A stretch of 64,000 nucleotides of DNA from positions 558,001-622,000 of the forward strand of contig NZ_CP077290.1 of assembly GCF_019047785.1 (NCBI RefSeq), in the 5' to 3' direction. This DNA is from Enterobacter cancerogenus (GTDB lineage Bacteria > Pseudomonadota > Gammaproteobacteria > Enterobacterales > Enterobacteriaceae). Shown here piece after piece: positions 36,871 through 47,749 of this stretch. The translations under genes were made by a program, and so were the position numbers. Numbering within the stretch: the first letter of the stretch is position 1; every line of letters starts with the position of its first letter. Below the pieces are notes generated by a model. The model was not told where the DNA came from. It ran no database searches and was given only the letters and a program-made list of their open reading frames with translations.

Positions 36871-37911
36871 TTAAGCCAGACAGAGCGTTGCGCGATGTTT
36901 GGCAGATTCCATTCCCAGCTCGATAAGCTCCATAATTTGTATCGCCTGGCTCGCCGGCACCGGATTCTCGCCGTTGCCGTTTAACGCATCGCGTACGGCC
37001 GCGTAATATGCCGGATAGTTACCGGGCAGCGTCAGCAGGGTCTCTTCCACCAGCGCTTCCCCTTCCACGCGGCTCAGCACCCCATCGCGCATATCGTAGC
37101 CCCAGTCCTCCTGCGGTAACCGCTCGCCGTTTTTGAGGCGTTCTTCCTGCGGATCCAGACCAAATTTAACGTAGCTTCCCCGCGTGCCATGAACGATATA
37201 GCGTGCAGACTCCGCCGCCGCCAGCATAGTGGCGTGAAGAATGACACGGCGCTGCGGGTAGCTAAGAATGGCATGAAAGTAATCTGTGGTCTGCGCCCCG
37301 GGCCGGAGCTGCGCCAGATCGACGGTCATGCTCACGGGCAGGCCAAAGAGATTCACCGCCTGATCGAGCAGGTGCGGAGCCAGATCGTACCAGATGCCGC
37401 TCCCCGGCCCCGCCTGCTCGCGCCAGCGGTCACGCACCTGAGGGCGAAAACGATCAAAGTGGGATTCAAACGAGGCGATTTCCCCAAGCGTGCCTTCCGC
37501 GATCAGCGCTTTGACGGTGAGGAAATCACTGTCCCAGCGGCGGTTATGAAACACCGACAGCAGCCGCCCGAGACTGCGCGCAAGCGCGTCCAGCTCTCGC
37601 GCCTGTGACAACGTCACGGTGAAGGGTTTATCCACCACCACATGCTTACCCGCGTCGAGCGCGGCTTTTGCCAGTGGGAAGTGGGTATCGTTTGGCGTGG
37701 GAATCACAATTAAATCGATATTGGGGTCATTAAACAGATGCTTAGGCTCAGAAACCACCGGCACCACAGGCCAGTCGGCATTCACTTTGGCTGCATCGCT
37801 GCTTGAAATTGCCGCCAGGGACATGCCGGGCGTACCGGCAATCAGCGGCGCGTGAAATGTTTTACTCGCGTACCCATACCCAATAAGGCCGACACGGATG
37901 TTTTCACTCAT
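36871..37911 (-). CDS. ydgJ: Gfo/Idh/MocA-family oxidoreductase YdgJ
   Basis: 346 residues, as in E. coli YdgJ. An N-terminal Rossmann domain with GLIGYGYASKTFHAPLI (about 8-24) and the conserved EKP-type motif as VDKPFTVTLSQA (about 92-103) precede the C-terminal beta-sheet substrate domain. These enzymes oxidise sugars or inositols with NAD(P); the substrate is unknown. It is convergent with add, and its upstream region faces blr. Confidence 0.92.
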   Translation of the reverse strand: MSENIRVGLIGYGYASKTFHAPLIAGTPGMSLAAISSSDAAKVNADWPVVPVVSEPKHLFNDPNIDLIVIPTPNDTHFPLAKAALDAGKHVVVDKPFTVTLSQARELDALARSLGRLLSVFHNRRWDSDFLTVKALIAEGTLGEIASFESHFDRFRPQVRDRWREQAGPGSGIWYDLAPHLLDQAVNLFGLPVSMTVDLAQLRPGAQTTDYFHAILSYPQRRVILHATMLAAAESARYIVHGTRGSYVKFGLDPQEERLKNGERLPQEDWGYDMRDGVLSRVEGEALVEETLLTLPGNYPAYYAAVRDALNGNGENPVPASQAIQIMELIELGMESAKHRATLCLA

Positions 37912-38141
37912 AGTGCTACCCTCTCACGTCATGAACGTATTTCACACTGGCTTTATGCGCGTCCGGCAGCGTAATTCCGTATCCCTTCACTAAAAATAGC
38001 ATCCTGTGCCGGTAGTCTTTGTTAAATAAATGTAACCTAATGAGAGTGGATACGGGAACGATACCCAAACCCCTTGCCGACTCGCATGACGCGCTGTAAC
38101 ATTCGTCATCTGTATTTAAGGATAAATTACAAACGCGAATT

Positions 38142-38279
38142 ATGACGTCAATTATTAATCGAATCATTGAATTAGCAGGATGGATTGTCCTGGGGGTTTC
38201 GGTCATTTTGCTCGGCGTTGCCAGCCACATTGATAACTACCAGCCTCCGGAGCCTGTCGCTGCCGTGCAACCGAAGTAG
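38142..38279 (+). CDS. blr: Small divisome membrane protein Blr
   Basis: 45 residues from the ATG at 38142 (MTSIINRIIELAGWIV...). The body, IELAGWIVLGVSVILLGVAS followed by HIDNYQPPE, matches E. coli Blr (41 residues), a single-span inner-membrane protein that joins the divisome and affects beta-lactam tolerance. The membrane helix is about 9-31. E. coli starts at the codon that here is ATT, so the start moved upstream by a few codons; the AAGGA at 38118-38122 is too far from the ATG for a normal ribosome site. A terminator follows. Confidence 0.88.
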   Translation: MTSIINRIIELAGWIVLGVSVILLGVASHIDNYQPPEPVAAVQPK

Positions 38280-38357
38280 CCTGCCCGCCCGCCGGTGAGT
38301 GACATAATGTGTCAGTGGCATATTGCCAGCCGTGGTGAACAAGGTTAACCTCTCTTC

Positions 38358-38388
38358 CAGGCATCATCTGATGCCTGATTCTTTCTTT
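38358..38388 (+). terminator. Terminator downstream of blr
   Basis: CAGGCATCA and TGATGCCTG form a nine-base stem with a very tight loop, followed by ATTCTTTCTTT. It lies between blr and cnu. Confidence 0.75.
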
Positions 38389-38511
38389 AAAGAAAACTCC
38401 TAATTTCGTCGCATTACCTGAGTGGGCAGTTTACGTCTTTATTAATCCGTTTATTATCCGAACGAATTACCTTCAGAGGTATTACTCACTTTTATATGGA
38501 AACTTATTAAA

Positions 38512-38727
38512 ATGACAGTTCAGGACTATTTATTAAAATTTCGTAAAATCAATTCGCTTGAGAGCCTGGAAAAACTGTTTGACCATTTGAACTACACGCT
38601 GTCAGATAATCAGGAAATCATCAATATGTACCGCGCAGCCGATCACCGTCGTGCTGAACTGGTCTCCGGCGGCCGTCTCTTTAACGTCGGCGAAGTGCCT
38701 AAGTCGGTATGGCGTTACGTACTATAA
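38512..38727 (+). CDS. cnu: Nucleoid-associated protein Cnu (YdgT)
   Basis: 71 residues of the Hha/YmoA family, close to E. coli Cnu ([28 protein letters not shown] segment, [14 protein letters not shown]). It has no DNA-binding domain of its own and works by joining H-NS or StpA to silence horizontally acquired AT-rich genes; it was also found bound near oriC. The ribosome site (GGAAAC) is weak, suggesting modest translation. It lies 85 bases upstream of ydgK. Confidence 0.95.
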   Translation: MTVQDYLLKFRKINSLESLEKLFDHLNYTLSDNQEIINMYRAADHRRAELVSGGRLFNVGEVPKSVWRYVL

Positions 38728-38813
38728 GAAGGTAGCCATCCGCGCGAAATGTTATATACTCTCCGCCCTGCAAATCTCTGTAGAACATTTCGCGCAAACT
38801 CATCGGAGAGAAC

Positions 38814-39254
38814 ATGACCGCATCGGCTGGTGAAAAAATTGGAGGCTGGTTAATCGCCCCCCTGGCATGGCTGCTGATTGCCTTATTAAGCGCCTCGCTG
38901 GCGCTGCTGCTTTATACCACTGCACTGATTACGCCTCATGCCATTCAGACCCTGATGTCGCAAAGTGTGCTTAATATTACCCTGTGGTTCGTGTCGTTCG
39001 TTTTCGCAATTGCCATGTGGTACTACACGCTGTGGCTGACCATTGCCTTCTTTAAGCGTCGTCAGAGTGTGCCCAAACACTACATTATCTGGCTGCTCAT
39101 TTCCGTGCTGCTGGCGATCAAAGCCTTTGCTTTTTCACCGGTTTCCGACGCGCTGGCGGTTCGCCAGTTGCTCTTTCCGCTTTTGGCGGCGGCGCTTCTG
39201 GTTCCCTATTTCAAGCGTTCAGCGCGTGTGAAAAAAACCTTCGTTAACCCGTAA
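38814..39254 (+). CDS. ydgK: DUF2569 membrane protein YdgK
   Basis: 146 residues with four predicted membrane helices (about 9-31, 47-72, 88-106 and 111-130). It matches E. coli YdgK in IGGWLIAPLAWLLIALLSAS-like and VPKHYIIWLLISVLLAIKAF segments. The family is DUF2569 with unknown function. GGAGAGAAC precedes the ATG. It is directly upstream of the rsx operon, the usual order in enterobacteria. Confidence 0.9.
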   Translation: MTASAGEKIGGWLIAPLAWLLIALLSASLALLLYTTALITPHAIQTLMSQSVLNITLWFVSFVFAIAMWYYTLWLTIAFFKRRQSVPKHYIIWLLISVLLAIKAFAFSPVSDALAVRQLLFPLLAAALLVPYFKRSARVKKTFVNP

Positions 39255-39330
39255 TAACCTTACAGTTAACCTGTTGTCGCCCGTTGTGGATTATTCGATA
39301 ATAGGCGGCTTTTTTATTTCAGGCTAAATA

Positions 39331-39912
39331 ATGACCGATTACTTACTGCTCTTTGTCGGCACTGTGCTGGTTAACAACTTCGTCCTGGTGAAGTTTCTGG
39401 GCCTGTGTCCGTTTATGGGGGTGTCCAAAAAACTGGAGACCGCAATGGGTATGGGGCTGGCGACGACCTTCGTCATGACCCTGGCGTCGATTTGTGCCTG
39501 GTGGATTGACACCTGGATCCTCATTCCGCTGGGCCTGACCTATCTGCGCACCCTGGCCTTTATTCTGGTCATCGCGGTGGTGGTGCAATTTACCGAAATG
39601 GTGGTGCGTAAAACCAGCCCCGCGCTATATCGCCTGCTGGGCATCTTCCTGCCGCTGATCACCACGAACTGCGCGGTGCTCGGCGTGGCGTTGCTGAACA
39701 TCAACCTCGGTCATAACTTTATGCAATCGGCGCTGTATGGATTCTCTGCCGCGGTCGGTTTCTCCCTGGTGATGGTGTTGTTCGCGTCCATTCGCGAGCG
39801 CCTGGCAGCCGCAGATATTCCCGCGCCTTTTCGCGGTAACTCGATTGCGCTGGTCACGGCGGGTTTAATGTCTTTAGCCTTTATGGGCTTCAGTGGTCTG
39901 GTGAAGTTGTAA
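39331..39912 (+). CDS. rsxA: Electron transport complex subunit RsxA
   Basis: 193 residues with six membrane helices, homologous to NqrE. It is part of the RsxABCDGE complex, a Rnf-type membrane enzyme that in E. coli keeps the SoxR [2Fe-2S] cluster reduced. [20 protein letters not shown] (about 11-30) and the mirrored [11 protein letters not shown] (about 110-120) carry the two conserved cysteines that hold a cluster inside the membrane. Its stop overlaps the rsxB start (TAATG), showing translational coupling. Confidence 0.96.
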   Translation: MTDYLLLFVGTVLVNNFVLVKFLGLCPFMGVSKKLETAMGMGLATTFVMTLASICAWWIDTWILIPLGLTYLRTLAFILVIAVVVQFTEMVVRKTSPALYRLLGIFLPLITTNCAVLGVALLNINLGHNFMQSALYGFSAAVGFSLVMVLFASIRERLAAADIPAPFRGNSIALVTAGLMSLAFMGFSGLVKL

Positions 39913-40490
39913 TGAACGCTATCTGGATTGCCATCGCCTCAATCAGCGTGCTGGGACTGGTGTTTGGCGTCATTCTGGGGTATGCCTCCCGCCGTTTTGC
40001 GGTTGAGGACGACCCGGTTGTCGAAAAAATTGATGAGCTGCTGCCGCAGAGTCAGTGCGGGCAATGCGGCTATCCCGGCTGCCGTCCGTATGCAGAGGCA
40101 GTTGGCGTCCAGGGGGAAAAGATTAACCGCTGCGCGCCGGGTGGCGAAGCCGTGATGCTGAAAATCGCTGCCCTGCTTAACGTCGATCCGCAACCGGTGG
40201 ACGGCGATGTCGACGTGCAGGAGCCGGTGCGCGCGCTGGCGGTGATCGATGAAGCCAACTGCATCGGCTGCACCAAATGTATTCAGGCCTGTCCTGTGGA
40301 CGCCATTGTCGGTGCCACCCGCGCCATGCACACCGTGGTAGCGGATCTGTGCACCGGCTGTAACCTCTGCGTGGCCCCCTGCCCGACGCAGTGCATAGAA
40401 TTACGTCCGGTCGAAACGACGACCGAAAACTGGAAGTGGGATCTTCAAACCATTCCGGTTCGCATTATTCCTGTGGAACACCATGCTTAA
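39912..40490 (+). CDS. rsxB: Electron transport complex subunit RsxB
   Basis: 192 residues. An N-terminal membrane helix (about 3-25) is followed by a four-cysteine motif CGQCGYPGC (about 49-57) and two ferredoxin-type [4Fe-4S] sites, [12 protein letters not shown] (about 113-124) and [12 protein letters not shown] (about 143-154). It relays electrons within the Rsx complex. The gene overlaps rsxC by eight bases. Confidence 0.96.
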   Translation: MNAIWIAIASISVLGLVFGVILGYASRRFAVEDDPVVEKIDELLPQSQCGQCGYPGCRPYAEAVGVQGEKINRCAPGGEAVMLKIAALLNVDPQPVDGDVDVQEPVRALAVIDEANCIGCTKCIQACPVDAIVGATRAMHTVVADLCTGCNLCVAPCPTQCIELRPVETTTENWKWDLQTIPVRIIPVEHHA

Positions 40491-42519
40491 GTTATTCTCC
40501 GCGTTCAGAAAAGAGAAGATTTGGGACTTTGATGGCGGTATCCATCCGCCAGAGATGAAAACCCAGTCTAACGGCACGCCGCTGCGTCAGATCCCGCTGG
40601 CGACGCGCTACGTCATGCCGCTGAAACAACATATCGGCGCAGAGGGTGAACTCTGCGTCAAAGAGGGCGATCGCGTCCTGCGCGGCCAGCCGCTGACCTT
40701 TGGTCGCGGGCGCATGTTGCCCGTTCACGCCCCGACCTCCGGTACCGTGGTGTCGATTGCTCCGCATACCGTTGCGCATCCTTCTGCCTTGTCTGAGCTG
40801 AGCGTAATCATCGACGCTGACGGGGAAGATCGCTGGATCGACCGTGACGGCTGGAGCGACTACCGCGCCCAGAGCCGGGAGGCGCTGATTGAACGTATCC
40901 ATCAGTTCGGCGTGGCCGGGCTGGGCGGCGCGGGTTTCCCGACGGGGACCAAACTGCGCGGCGGCGGCGACAAAATCGAAACACTCATTATTAACGCCGC
41001 AGAGTGTGAACCCTACATTACCGCCGACGATCGTCTGATGCAGGACTGTGCCGCGCAGGTTGTGGAAGGCATTCGCATCCTTGCGCATATTCTGCAGCCA
41101 CGCGACGTCTTAATTGGCATTGAAGATAACAAACCGCAGGCCATTTCCATGCTGCGGGCGGTGCTGGCGGGAAGCCACGACATCGGCCTTCGCGTTATCC
41201 CGACCAAGTATCCTTCTGGCGGGGCAAAGCAGCTCACCCAGATCCTGACCGGCAAACAGGTTCCCCACGGCGGACGTTCATCGGACATCGGCGTGTTGAT
41301 GCAGAACGTCGGCACGGCCTACGCGGTTAAACGCGCGGTGATTGACGGTGAGCCATTGACCGAACGCGTGGTCACCCTGACCGGTGAATCCGTCTCCCGT
41401 CCGGGCAACGTCTGGGCGCGTCTGGGCACACCGGTACGCCATCTGCTTGACCATGCCGGCTTCTGTCCGGGTAGCGATCAGATGGTGATCATGGGCGGCC
41501 CGCTGATGGGCTTTACTCTGCCGTGGCTGGACGTCCCGGTGGTCAAAATTACCAACTGCCTACTGGCGCCCTCCTCCACCGAGATGGGCGAGGAGCAGGA
41601 AGAAAAAGGCTGCATTCGCTGTAGCGCCTGTGCAGATGCCTGTCCGGCCGATCTGCTGCCGCAGCAGCTGTACTGGTACAGCAAAGGCCAACTGCACGAT
41701 AAAGCCAAAGCCCACAATCTGGCAGACTGCATTGAGTGCGGTGCCTGCGCCTGGGTCTGCCCGAGCAATATCCCGCTGGTGCAATATTTCCGTCAGGAGA
41801 AGGCCGAGATCTACGCCATCTCCATGGAAGACAAACGCGCCGCTGAAGCCAAAGCGCGCTTCGAGGCTCGTCAGGCACGTCTGGAGCGTGAAAAAGCGGC
41901 GCGCCAGGAACGCCATAAACAAGCCGCCGTGCAGCCCGCCGAGACGGATCGAGACGCAATCGCCGCCGCGCTGGCCCGCGTGCGGGAGAAAAAAGCTAAC
42001 GCCGCCGAGACGATAGAAATCCAGGCAGGTGCGAAACCGGATAACAGCGACGCGATTGCCGCCCGTGAAGCGCGTAAAGCCGAAGCCCGCGCGCGTCAGG
42101 CTGAAAAAACGAAGCAGGCAGAGCCCGCTGGTGAAATCGACCCGCGTAAAGCCGCGGTTGAGGCCGCCATCGCGCGAGCAAAAGCCCGTGCGCGTCAGGC
42201 TGAGAACGTGCAACCGGCAGAACCTGCGGTTGAGGTTGACCCGCGTAAAGCCGCGGTTGAAGCCGCTATTGCACGAGCAAAAGCCCGTAAAGCAGCCCAG
42301 TCCAGCGTCGTGATTGAGCCAGAGGCTGTCGATCCGCGTAAGGCGGCGGTTGAAGCGGCTATCGCGCGTGCTAAGGCCCGCAAAGCCGCACAACAGGCCG
42401 CACAACAGGAAGAACAGACCGTCGCTGCAAATGACGATCCACGCAAAGCCGCAGTCGCCGCCGCGATTGCCCGTGTTCAGGCGAAGAAAGCCGCACAGCA
42501 AGCAGTTAACGAGGATTAA
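40483..42519 (+). CDS. rsxC: Electron transport complex subunit RsxC
   Basis: 678 residues against about 740 in E. coli. The core (about 1-440) holds [16 protein letters not shown] sequence ([17 protein letters not shown], about 145-161) for NADH and flavin binding, and two ferredoxin sites: [12 protein letters not shown] (about 377-388) and [12 protein letters not shown] (about 416-427). The tail is alanine/lysine/arginine-rich with four copies of DPRKAAV(E/A)AAIAR. The repeat number varies between strains of related species, which explains the different length. It supplies electrons from NADH to the complex. Confidence 0.95.
   Translation: MLKLFSAFRKEKIWDFDGGIHPPEMKTQSNGTPLRQIPLATRYVMPLKQHIGAEGELCVKEGDRVLRGQPLTFGRGRMLPVHAPTSGTVVSIAPHTVAHPSALSELSVIIDADGEDRWIDRDGWSDYRAQSREALIERIHQFGVAGLGGAGFPTGTKLRGGGDKIETLIINAAECEPYITADDRLMQDCAAQVVEGIRILAHILQPRDVLIGIEDNKPQAISMLRAVLAGSHDIGLRVIPTKYPSGGAKQLTQILTGKQVPHGGRSSDIGVLMQNVGTAYAVKRAVIDGEPLTERVVTLTGESVSRPGNVWARLGTPVRHLLDHAGFCPGSDQMVIMGGPLMGFTLPWLDVPVVKITNCLLAPSSTEMGEEQEEKGCIRCSACADACPADLLPQQLYWYSKGQLHDKAKAHNLADCIECGACAWVCPSNIPLVQYFRQEKAEIYAISMEDKRAAEAKARFEARQARLEREKAARQERHKQAAVQPAETDRDAIAAALARVREKKANAAETIEIQAGAKPDNSDAIAAREARKAEARARQAEKTKQAEPAGEIDPRKAAVEAAIARAKARARQAENVQPAEPAVEVDPRKAAVEAAIARAKARKAAQSSVVIEPEAVDPRKAAVEAAIARAKARKAAQQAAQQEEQTVAANDDPRKAAVAAAIARVQAKKAAQQAVNED
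42139..42489 (+). repeat. Tandem repeats in the rsxC tail
   Basis: Four units beginning DPRKAAV start at 42139, 42238, 42331 and 42436, spaced 99, 93 and 105 bases. Each encodes a helix AIARAKAR(K) or close variant and an A/Q-rich linker. Near-identical DNA makes unit gain or loss by slippage likely. Confidence 0.85.
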
Positions 42520-43572
42520 ATGGTTTTCAGAATCGCAAGTTCCCCCTATACCCATAACCAGCGCCAGACCTCGCGCATCATGATGCTGGTGTGCCTGGCG
42601 GCACTGCCGGGTATCGCCGTCCAGCTGTGGTTTTTCGGCTGGGGAACGCTTATCCAGTTAGCGCTTGGCTGTGCCAGCGCCCTGGCGGCTGAAGGTCTGG
42701 TGCTGAAGCTGCGTAAAAAAGAGGTGAGCCGCATTCTGGCCGACAACTCGGCGCTTTTAACCGGCCTGCTGCTTGCGATCAGTATTCCGCCGTTTGCGCC
42801 GTGGTGGATGGTGGTGCTGGGCACGGTCTTCGCCGTGATCATTGCTAAACAGCTCTATGGCGGGCTAGGCCATAACCCGTTTAACCCGGCGATGATCGGC
42901 TATGTGGTTCTGCTGATCTCCTTCCCGGTGCAGATGACGAGCTGGCTGCCGCCGCAGGAGATCGCGGCCACGGTGCCCGGCTTTATGGATGCCCTGCACG
43001 TTATCTTTACCGGACACACCGCGCTCGGCGCGGACATGAACGCGTTGCGCATCGGCGTGGACGGCATTAGCCAGGCGACGCCGCTCGACACCTTCAAAAC
43101 GTCCCTGCACGCCGGGCACAGCGTGGATCAGATTATGAAGTCCGCCATTTTCAGCGGTATGCTGGCTGGCGCGGGCTGGCAGTGGGTCAACCTTGCGTAC
43201 CTGCTGGGTGGCCTGTTCCTGCTGCAGCAAAAAGCCATTCGCTGGCATATTCCGGTCAGCTTCCTCGTGACGCTGGCGGTCTGTGCGACCCTGGGCTGGG
43301 TGTTCTCTCCTGAGTCGCTGGCAAGCCCGCAGATGCATCTGCTCTCCGGCGCGACCATGCTGGGTGCGTTTTTCATCCTGACCGATCCGGTCACCGCCTC
43401 CACCACTAACCGTGGCCGCCTGATCTTCGGCGCGCTGGCCGGGCTGCTGGTCTGGCTGATCCGCAGTTTTGGCGGCTATCCGGATGGTGTCGCCTTCGCC
43501 GTGCTGTTAGCCAATATTACCGTTCCACTCATCGACTATTATACGCGTCCGCGCGTGTACGGCCATCGCTAA
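42520..43572 (+). CDS. rsxD: Electron transport complex subunit RsxD
   Basis: 350 residues, an NqrB-like membrane protein with about nine or ten helices. [20 protein letters not shown] (about 282-301) contains the SGAT-type threonine to which FMN is covalently linked. It starts on the base after the rsxC stop, so the two are tightly coupled. Confidence 0.96.
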   Translation: MVFRIASSPYTHNQRQTSRIMMLVCLAALPGIAVQLWFFGWGTLIQLALGCASALAAEGLVLKLRKKEVSRILADNSALLTGLLLAISIPPFAPWWMVVLGTVFAVIIAKQLYGGLGHNPFNPAMIGYVVLLISFPVQMTSWLPPQEIAATVPGFMDALHVIFTGHTALGADMNALRIGVDGISQATPLDTFKTSLHAGHSVDQIMKSAIFSGMLAGAGWQWVNLAYLLGGLFLLQQKAIRWHIPVSFLVTLAVCATLGWVFSPESLASPQMHLLSGATMLGAFFILTDPVTASTTNRGRLIFGALAGLLVWLIRSFGGYPDGVAFAVLLANITVPLIDYYTRPRVYGHR

Positions 43573-43582
43573 GGGTTTCGCC

Positions 43583-44203
43583 ATGCTGAAAACAATGCAA
43601 AAACACGGCGTTACGCTTGCTGTTTTCGCCGCCGTGCTGACAGGCCTGACCGCGCTGGTCAATACCCTGACCAAAACCACCATTGATGAGCAGTCGACGA
43701 AGCAGCAGAAAGCGCTTTTTGACCAGGTGATCCCCTCTGACTTCTATGATAATAACCTGCAGCAAAGCTGCTTCCTGGTGCAGGCTCCGCAGCTCGGCAA
43801 AGGGACGCATCACGTCTTTATCGCCCGAAAAGGTGATAAACCGGTGGGCGCGGTGATGGAAGCCACGGCGCCGGACGGTTATTCTGGCGCGATACAGCTG
43901 CTGGTCGGTACCGACTTCACGGGCACCGTGCTGGGAACGCGCGTGACGGAACATCACGAAACGCCGGGCCTGGGGGATAAAATCGAAACTCGTCTGAGCG
44001 ACTGGATATTGCATTTTGCCGGTAAAGTGATTCATGGCGAGAATGACGCAGCCTTTGCGGTGAAAAAAGACGGCGGCGAGTTTGACCAGTTCACGGGCGC
44101 GACCATTACCCCCCGCGCCGTGGTCAACGCCGTAAAACGTGCCGGGCTGTACGCGGAAACGCTGCCTGCGCAACTTGACAATCTTCCGGCCTGTGAGGAG
44201 TAA
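43583..44203 (+). CDS. rsxG: Electron transport complex subunit RsxG
   Basis: 206 residues. One N-terminal membrane helix (about 9-30) anchors a periplasmic FMN domain; [19 protein letters not shown] (about 171-189) holds the threonine that carries [21 protein letters not shown] (about 116-133) is another family block. It passes electrons between the two faces of the complex. Confidence 0.96.
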   Translation: MLKTMQKHGVTLAVFAAVLTGLTALVNTLTKTTIDEQSTKQQKALFDQVIPSDFYDNNLQQSCFLVQAPQLGKGTHHVFIARKGDKPVGAVMEATAPDGYSGAIQLLVGTDFTGTVLGTRVTEHHETPGLGDKIETRLSDWILHFAGKVIHGENDAAFAVKKDGGEFDQFTGATITPRAVVNAVKRAGLYAETLPAQLDNLPACEE

Positions 44204-44205
44204 TC

Positions 44206-44892
44206 ATGAGTCAGGTTAAAGAGGTTATCGTCCAGGGTCTCTGGAAGAACAACTCCGCATTGGTTCAGCTGCTGGGGATGTGCCCGCTGCTGGCGGTGAC
44301 ATCCACTGCGACCAACGCCCTTGGCCTGGGGCTGGCGACCACGCTGGTGCTGACCCTGACCAACCTGTCCATCTCTGCGCTGCGCCGCTGGACGCCCACG
44401 GAAATTCGCATTCCGATTTACGTGATGATCATCGCCTCGGTGGTGAGCATTGTGCAGATGCTGATTAACGCCTATGCCTTCGGACTGTATCAGTCCCTGG
44501 GGATCTTCATTCCGCTTATCGTTACCAACTGTATCGTTGTGGGCCGCGCAGAAGCCTTTGCCGTGAAAAACACCCCGGCGATGTCTGCCCTGGATGGCTT
44601 TGCCATCGGCATGGGCGCGACCGGAGCGATGTTCGTCCTGGGCTCCCTGCGTGAAATTCTGGGCAACGGGACGCTGTTCGACGGTGCGGATGCGCTGCTG
44701 GGCGGCTGGGCAAAAGCGCTACGCATTGAGGTCTTCCATACGGATACCCCCTTCCTGCTGGCGATGCTGCCACCGGGTGCTTTTATTGGCCTTGGCATGA
44801 TGCTGGCGATAAAATACCTGATTGATGAAAAACGTAAACGCCGCGCGGCCGAGCGCAGCGTGCAGGAAGGGATACCCGAGAAGGCTTCATGA
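44206..44892 (+). CDS. rsxE: Electron transport complex subunit RsxE
   Basis: 228 residues, NqrD-like, with six membrane helices. It is a structural mirror of RsxA, with [20 protein letters not shown] (about 16-35) and [13 protein letters not shown] (about 106-118) carrying the paired cluster cysteines. It overlaps nth by four bases (ATGA), so nth is the last gene of the operon. Confidence 0.96.
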   Translation: MSQVKEVIVQGLWKNNSALVQLLGMCPLLAVTSTATNALGLGLATTLVLTLTNLSISALRRWTPTEIRIPIYVMIIASVVSIVQMLINAYAFGLYQSLGIFIPLIVTNCIVVGRAEAFAVKNTPAMSALDGFAIGMGATGAMFVLGSLREILGNGTLFDGADALLGGWAKALRIEVFHTDTPFLLAMLPPGAFIGLGMMLAIKYLIDEKRKRRAAERSVQEGIPEKAS

Positions 44893-45524
44893 ATAAAGAG
44901 AAACGCATTGCGATCCTGACCCGTCTGCGGAATGAAAACCCTCATCCGACGACGGAGCTTAACTTTACCTCACCCTTTGAGCTGCTGATCGCCGTACTGC
45001 TCTCTGCGCAGGCCACCGACGTGAGCGTCAACAAAGCCACGGCCCTGCTCTACCCCGTCGCTAATACGCCTGAAGCCATGCTTGGGCTCGGCGTCGAGGG
45101 GGTTAAATCCTATATCAAGACAATCGGGCTGTTTAACAGCAAAGCCGAGAACGTAATTAAAACCTGCCGGATTTTGCTGGAACAGCACGGTGGGGAAGTC
45201 CCTGAAGATCGCGCTGCGCTGGAGGCCCTGCCGGGCGTCGGGCGCAAGACGGCTAACGTGGTGCTTAATACCGCGTTTGGCTGGCCTACTATCGCCGTGG
45301 ATACCCATATTTTCCGCGTCTCAAACCGCACCAACTTCGCGCCCGGTAAGAACGTTGAGCAGGTCGAAGAGAAATTGCTCAAAGTGGTACCGGCAGAATT
45401 TAAGGTGGACTGCCACCACTGGTTGATTTTGCATGGGCGCTATACCTGCATTGCCCGTAAGCCCCGCTGCGGCTCGTGCATCATTGAAGATCTTTGCGAA
45501 TACAAAGAAAAAGTCTACGCCTGA
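44889..45524 (+). CDS. nth: Endonuclease III Nth
   Basis: 211 residues, the E. coli length. A helix-hairpin-helix glycosylase/AP lyase for oxidised pyrimidines. The helix-hairpin-helix [17 protein letters not shown] (about 113-129) contains the catalytic Lys120, [13 protein letters not shown] holds Asp138, and the C-terminal cysteines in [11 protein letters not shown] and DLC bind a [4Fe-4S] cluster. Its cotranscription with a membrane electron-transfer complex is conserved across enterobacteria. Confidence 0.97.
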   Translation: MNKEKRIAILTRLRNENPHPTTELNFTSPFELLIAVLLSAQATDVSVNKATALLYPVANTPEAMLGLGVEGVKSYIKTIGLFNSKAENVIKTCRILLEQHGGEVPEDRAALEALPGVGRKTANVVLNTAFGWPTIAVDTHIFRVSNRTNFAPGKNVEQVEEKLLKVVPAEFKVDCHHWLILHGRYTCIARKPRCGSCIIEDLCEYKEKVYA

Positions 45525-46135
45525 CGCGTTCACCGCATTCTTCAGCCATTCAAGACCTTATAAAAGGAAGGCGTACTAATAACCTTCCTCTTGACCGAAA
45601 TTTGTTCGCCGTTGACCGCAACGTACCGGGCGATCCTTCGGTGATTTAACACTCAAACAGGTTAATTGTTTTTTCATCACCAAAAATTTCTATACATCTG
45701 TGATCGGGATCACTCTGATAACGTCATGTTGGATTTTTGTTGTTAAAAGCCCGGCAAACCCTTAGCCAGACAAGATTTAACCACCCCAACACCGCAGATA
45801 AGACCAGTCATTTTTCAGAATATGGGCTATATCACTGCCTGAAAGGGCAAATAGCAGAACATATCGCCATACAGCCGATTTCCGGGGCTAAAGGTAGTGA
45901 AAAAAACCAACAAAACTCATCGAATGAAATTTAACGCTGAATAACATTTGCCTGACCCGCTGATTATAGGGCTTCAGTTATATGTAACAGAGTATTACAA
46001 ACGTATTGCCAGAAGGCCGCGGATAGTGAACATTACCCGCCGTTTCCCCTCCCAATATAACTATAAAGCGGATGGACCACGGTCATCACGCTATGAACAC
46101 CCCCGTTAATATGGGATGTAAAAAAAGAGGTATAT
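45525..46135. other. 611-base region upstream of dtpA
   Basis: It holds a weak terminator-like dyad after nth (AGGAAGG/CCTTCCT, 45565-45589), a CRP-like site (45699-45714) and AT-rich promoter DNA. A 65-codon frame at 45737-45934 has no ribosome site and is not called. dtpA is OmpR-controlled in E. coli; I could not fix OmpR boxes by eye. Confidence 0.5.
45699..45714. promoter_or_regulatory. Candidate CRP site upstream of dtpA
   Basis: TGTGA, six bases, TCACT: nine of ten consensus bases. It lies about 430 bases before the dtpA start, so it would need a distant promoter and a long 5' leader. Confidence 0.45.
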
Positions 46136-47644
46136 GTGTCGACTGCAAACAATAAACCAACTGAAGAAAGCGTGAGCCTGAACGCTTTTAAACAACCTAA
46201 AGCGTTCTATCTCATCTTCTCCATTGAGTTATGGGAGCGTTTTGGTTTCTACGGCCTGCAAGGGATCATGGCGGTCTACCTGGTTAAACAACTGGGTATG
46301 TCAGAAGCCGATTCCATCACGCTGTTCTCTTCATTCAGCGCACTGGTGTACGGTCTGGTCGCGGTAGGCGGCTGGCTGGGTGATAAAGTGCTTGGCACCA
46401 AACGTGTCATCATGCTGGGCGCTATCGTTCTGGCGATTGGCTATGGGCTGGTTGCATGGTCTGGTCATGACGCCGCGGTTGTGTATATGGGTATGGCGAC
46501 CATCGCCGTGGGTAACGGTTTGTTCAAGGCGAACCCGTCTTCCCTGCTCTCAACCTGCTACAACAAAGATGATCCGCGTCTGGACGGTGCATTCACCATG
46601 TACTACATGTCCATCAACATCGGTTCCTTCTTCTCTATGCTGGCAACACCGTGGCTGGCTGCTAAGTTTGGCTGGAGCGTCGCGTTCGCACTGAGCTTCG
46701 TGGGTATGCTGATTACCGTGGTGAACTTCCTGTTCTGCCGCAGCTGGGTTAAAAACAACGGTTCCAAACCTGACTTCGAACCTCTGCACATGGGCAAACT
46801 GCTGGCGACCATCGTAGGTGTTGTGATCCTCGTGGCGATCGCGACCTGGCTGCTGCATAACCAGACCATCGCTCGCGGCGTTCTGGGATTAGTTGCGCTG
46901 GGTATCGTCTGTATCTTCGCGAAAGAAGCCTTCGCCATGCACGGTGCTGCGCGTCGTAAGATGATTGTGGCCTTCATTCTGATGCTGCAGGCGATTATCT
47001 TCTTCGTTCTGTACATGCAGATGCCAACCTCTCTGAACTTCTTCGCCATCCGTAACGTTGAGCACGCTATTCTGGGCATCGCGTTTGAGCCGGAGCAGTT
47101 CCAGGCGCTGAACCCGTTCTGGATCATGATTGGCTCCCCGATTCTGGCGGCTATCTATAACAAGATGGGCGACCGTCTGCCAATGCCGCACAAGTTTGCC
47201 ATCGGTATGCTGCTGTGCTCCGGTGCCTTCCTGGTGCTGCCACTGGGTACTAAGTTTGCCACCGACGCGGGTATCGTCTCTGTCAGCTGGCTGATCCTGA
47301 GCTACGCGCTGCAGTCTGTCGGTGAGCTGATGATCTCCGGTCTGGGCCTGGCAATGGTTGCACAACTGGTTCCACAGCGTCTGATGGGCTTCATCATGGG
47401 TAGCTGGTTCCTGACCACCGCGGGCGCAGCACTGATCGCCGGTAAGATTGCTAACCTGATGGCCGTGCCGGAGAACGTGACCGACCCACTGATGTCCCTG
47501 AACGTCTATGGCACCGTGTTCATGCAGATTGGTATCGCCACGGGCGTTATCGCCGTGCTGATGCTGATGACAGCGCCTAAGCTGAATCGTATGACTCAGG
47601 ACGACGACAACGACGCTAAAGCGAGCAAGACCGCTGCCGTGTAA
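46136..47644 (+). CDS. dtpA: Dipeptide/tripeptide permease DtpA
   Basis: 502 residues, a proton-coupled peptide transporter of the POT family with 14 membrane helices. The proton-coupling motif [11 protein letters not shown] (ExxER, about 30-40), the GGWLGDK loop and the EFRNVE-like substrate region ([13 protein letters not shown]) are present. The start is GTG at 46136, as in E. coli, preceded by AGAGG. An ATG two bases upstream is in another frame. It imports di- and tripeptides, and several aminocephalosporin drugs use related carriers. Confidence 0.96.
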   Translation: MSTANNKPTEESVSLNAFKQPKAFYLIFSIELWERFGFYGLQGIMAVYLVKQLGMSEADSITLFSSFSALVYGLVAVGGWLGDKVLGTKRVIMLGAIVLAIGYGLVAWSGHDAAVVYMGMATIAVGNGLFKANPSSLLSTCYNKDDPRLDGAFTMYYMSINIGSFFSMLATPWLAAKFGWSVAFALSFVGMLITVVNFLFCRSWVKNNGSKPDFEPLHMGKLLATIVGVVILVAIATWLLHNQTIARGVLGLVALGIVCIFAKEAFAMHGAARRKMIVAFILMLQAIIFFVLYMQMPTSLNFFAIRNVEHAILGIAFEPEQFQALNPFWIMIGSPILAAIYNKMGDRLPMPHKFAIGMLLCSGAFLVLPLGTKFATDAGIVSVSWLILSYALQSVGELMISGLGLAMVAQLVPQRLMGFIMGSWFLTTAGAALIAGKIANLMAVPENVTDPLMSLNVYGTVFMQIGIATGVIAVLMLMTAPKLNRMTQDDDNDAKASKTAAV

Positions 47645-47666
47645 TGTCATCGGGAAACGACTGAAT

Positions 47667-47699
47667 AAAAGCCGCTAATGCATTAGCGGCTTTTTTTTT
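47667..47699 (+). terminator. Intrinsic terminator of dtpA
   Basis: AAAAGCCGCTA and TAGCGGCTTTT pair around ATGCAT, followed by a T9 tract. It begins 22 bases after the dtpA stop. Confidence 0.95.
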
Positions 47700-47749
47700 A
47701 TCCAATCGCGCACTAACATAGCTGGAACCTCAGCGAAAAGGAGTTACCG

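Noticed and set aside
37916..38230. 104-codon minus-strand frame opposite blr
   Set aside because: It is antisense to the conserved Blr coding region, and its translation shows no domain.
41560..42555. 331-codon minus-strand frame across rsxC
   Set aside because: Arises from the repetitive Ala/Lys codons of rsxC; no independent support.
45737..45934. 65-codon open frame upstream of dtpA
   Set aside because: No ribosome site or recognisable domain; it lies in the likely dtpA leader.
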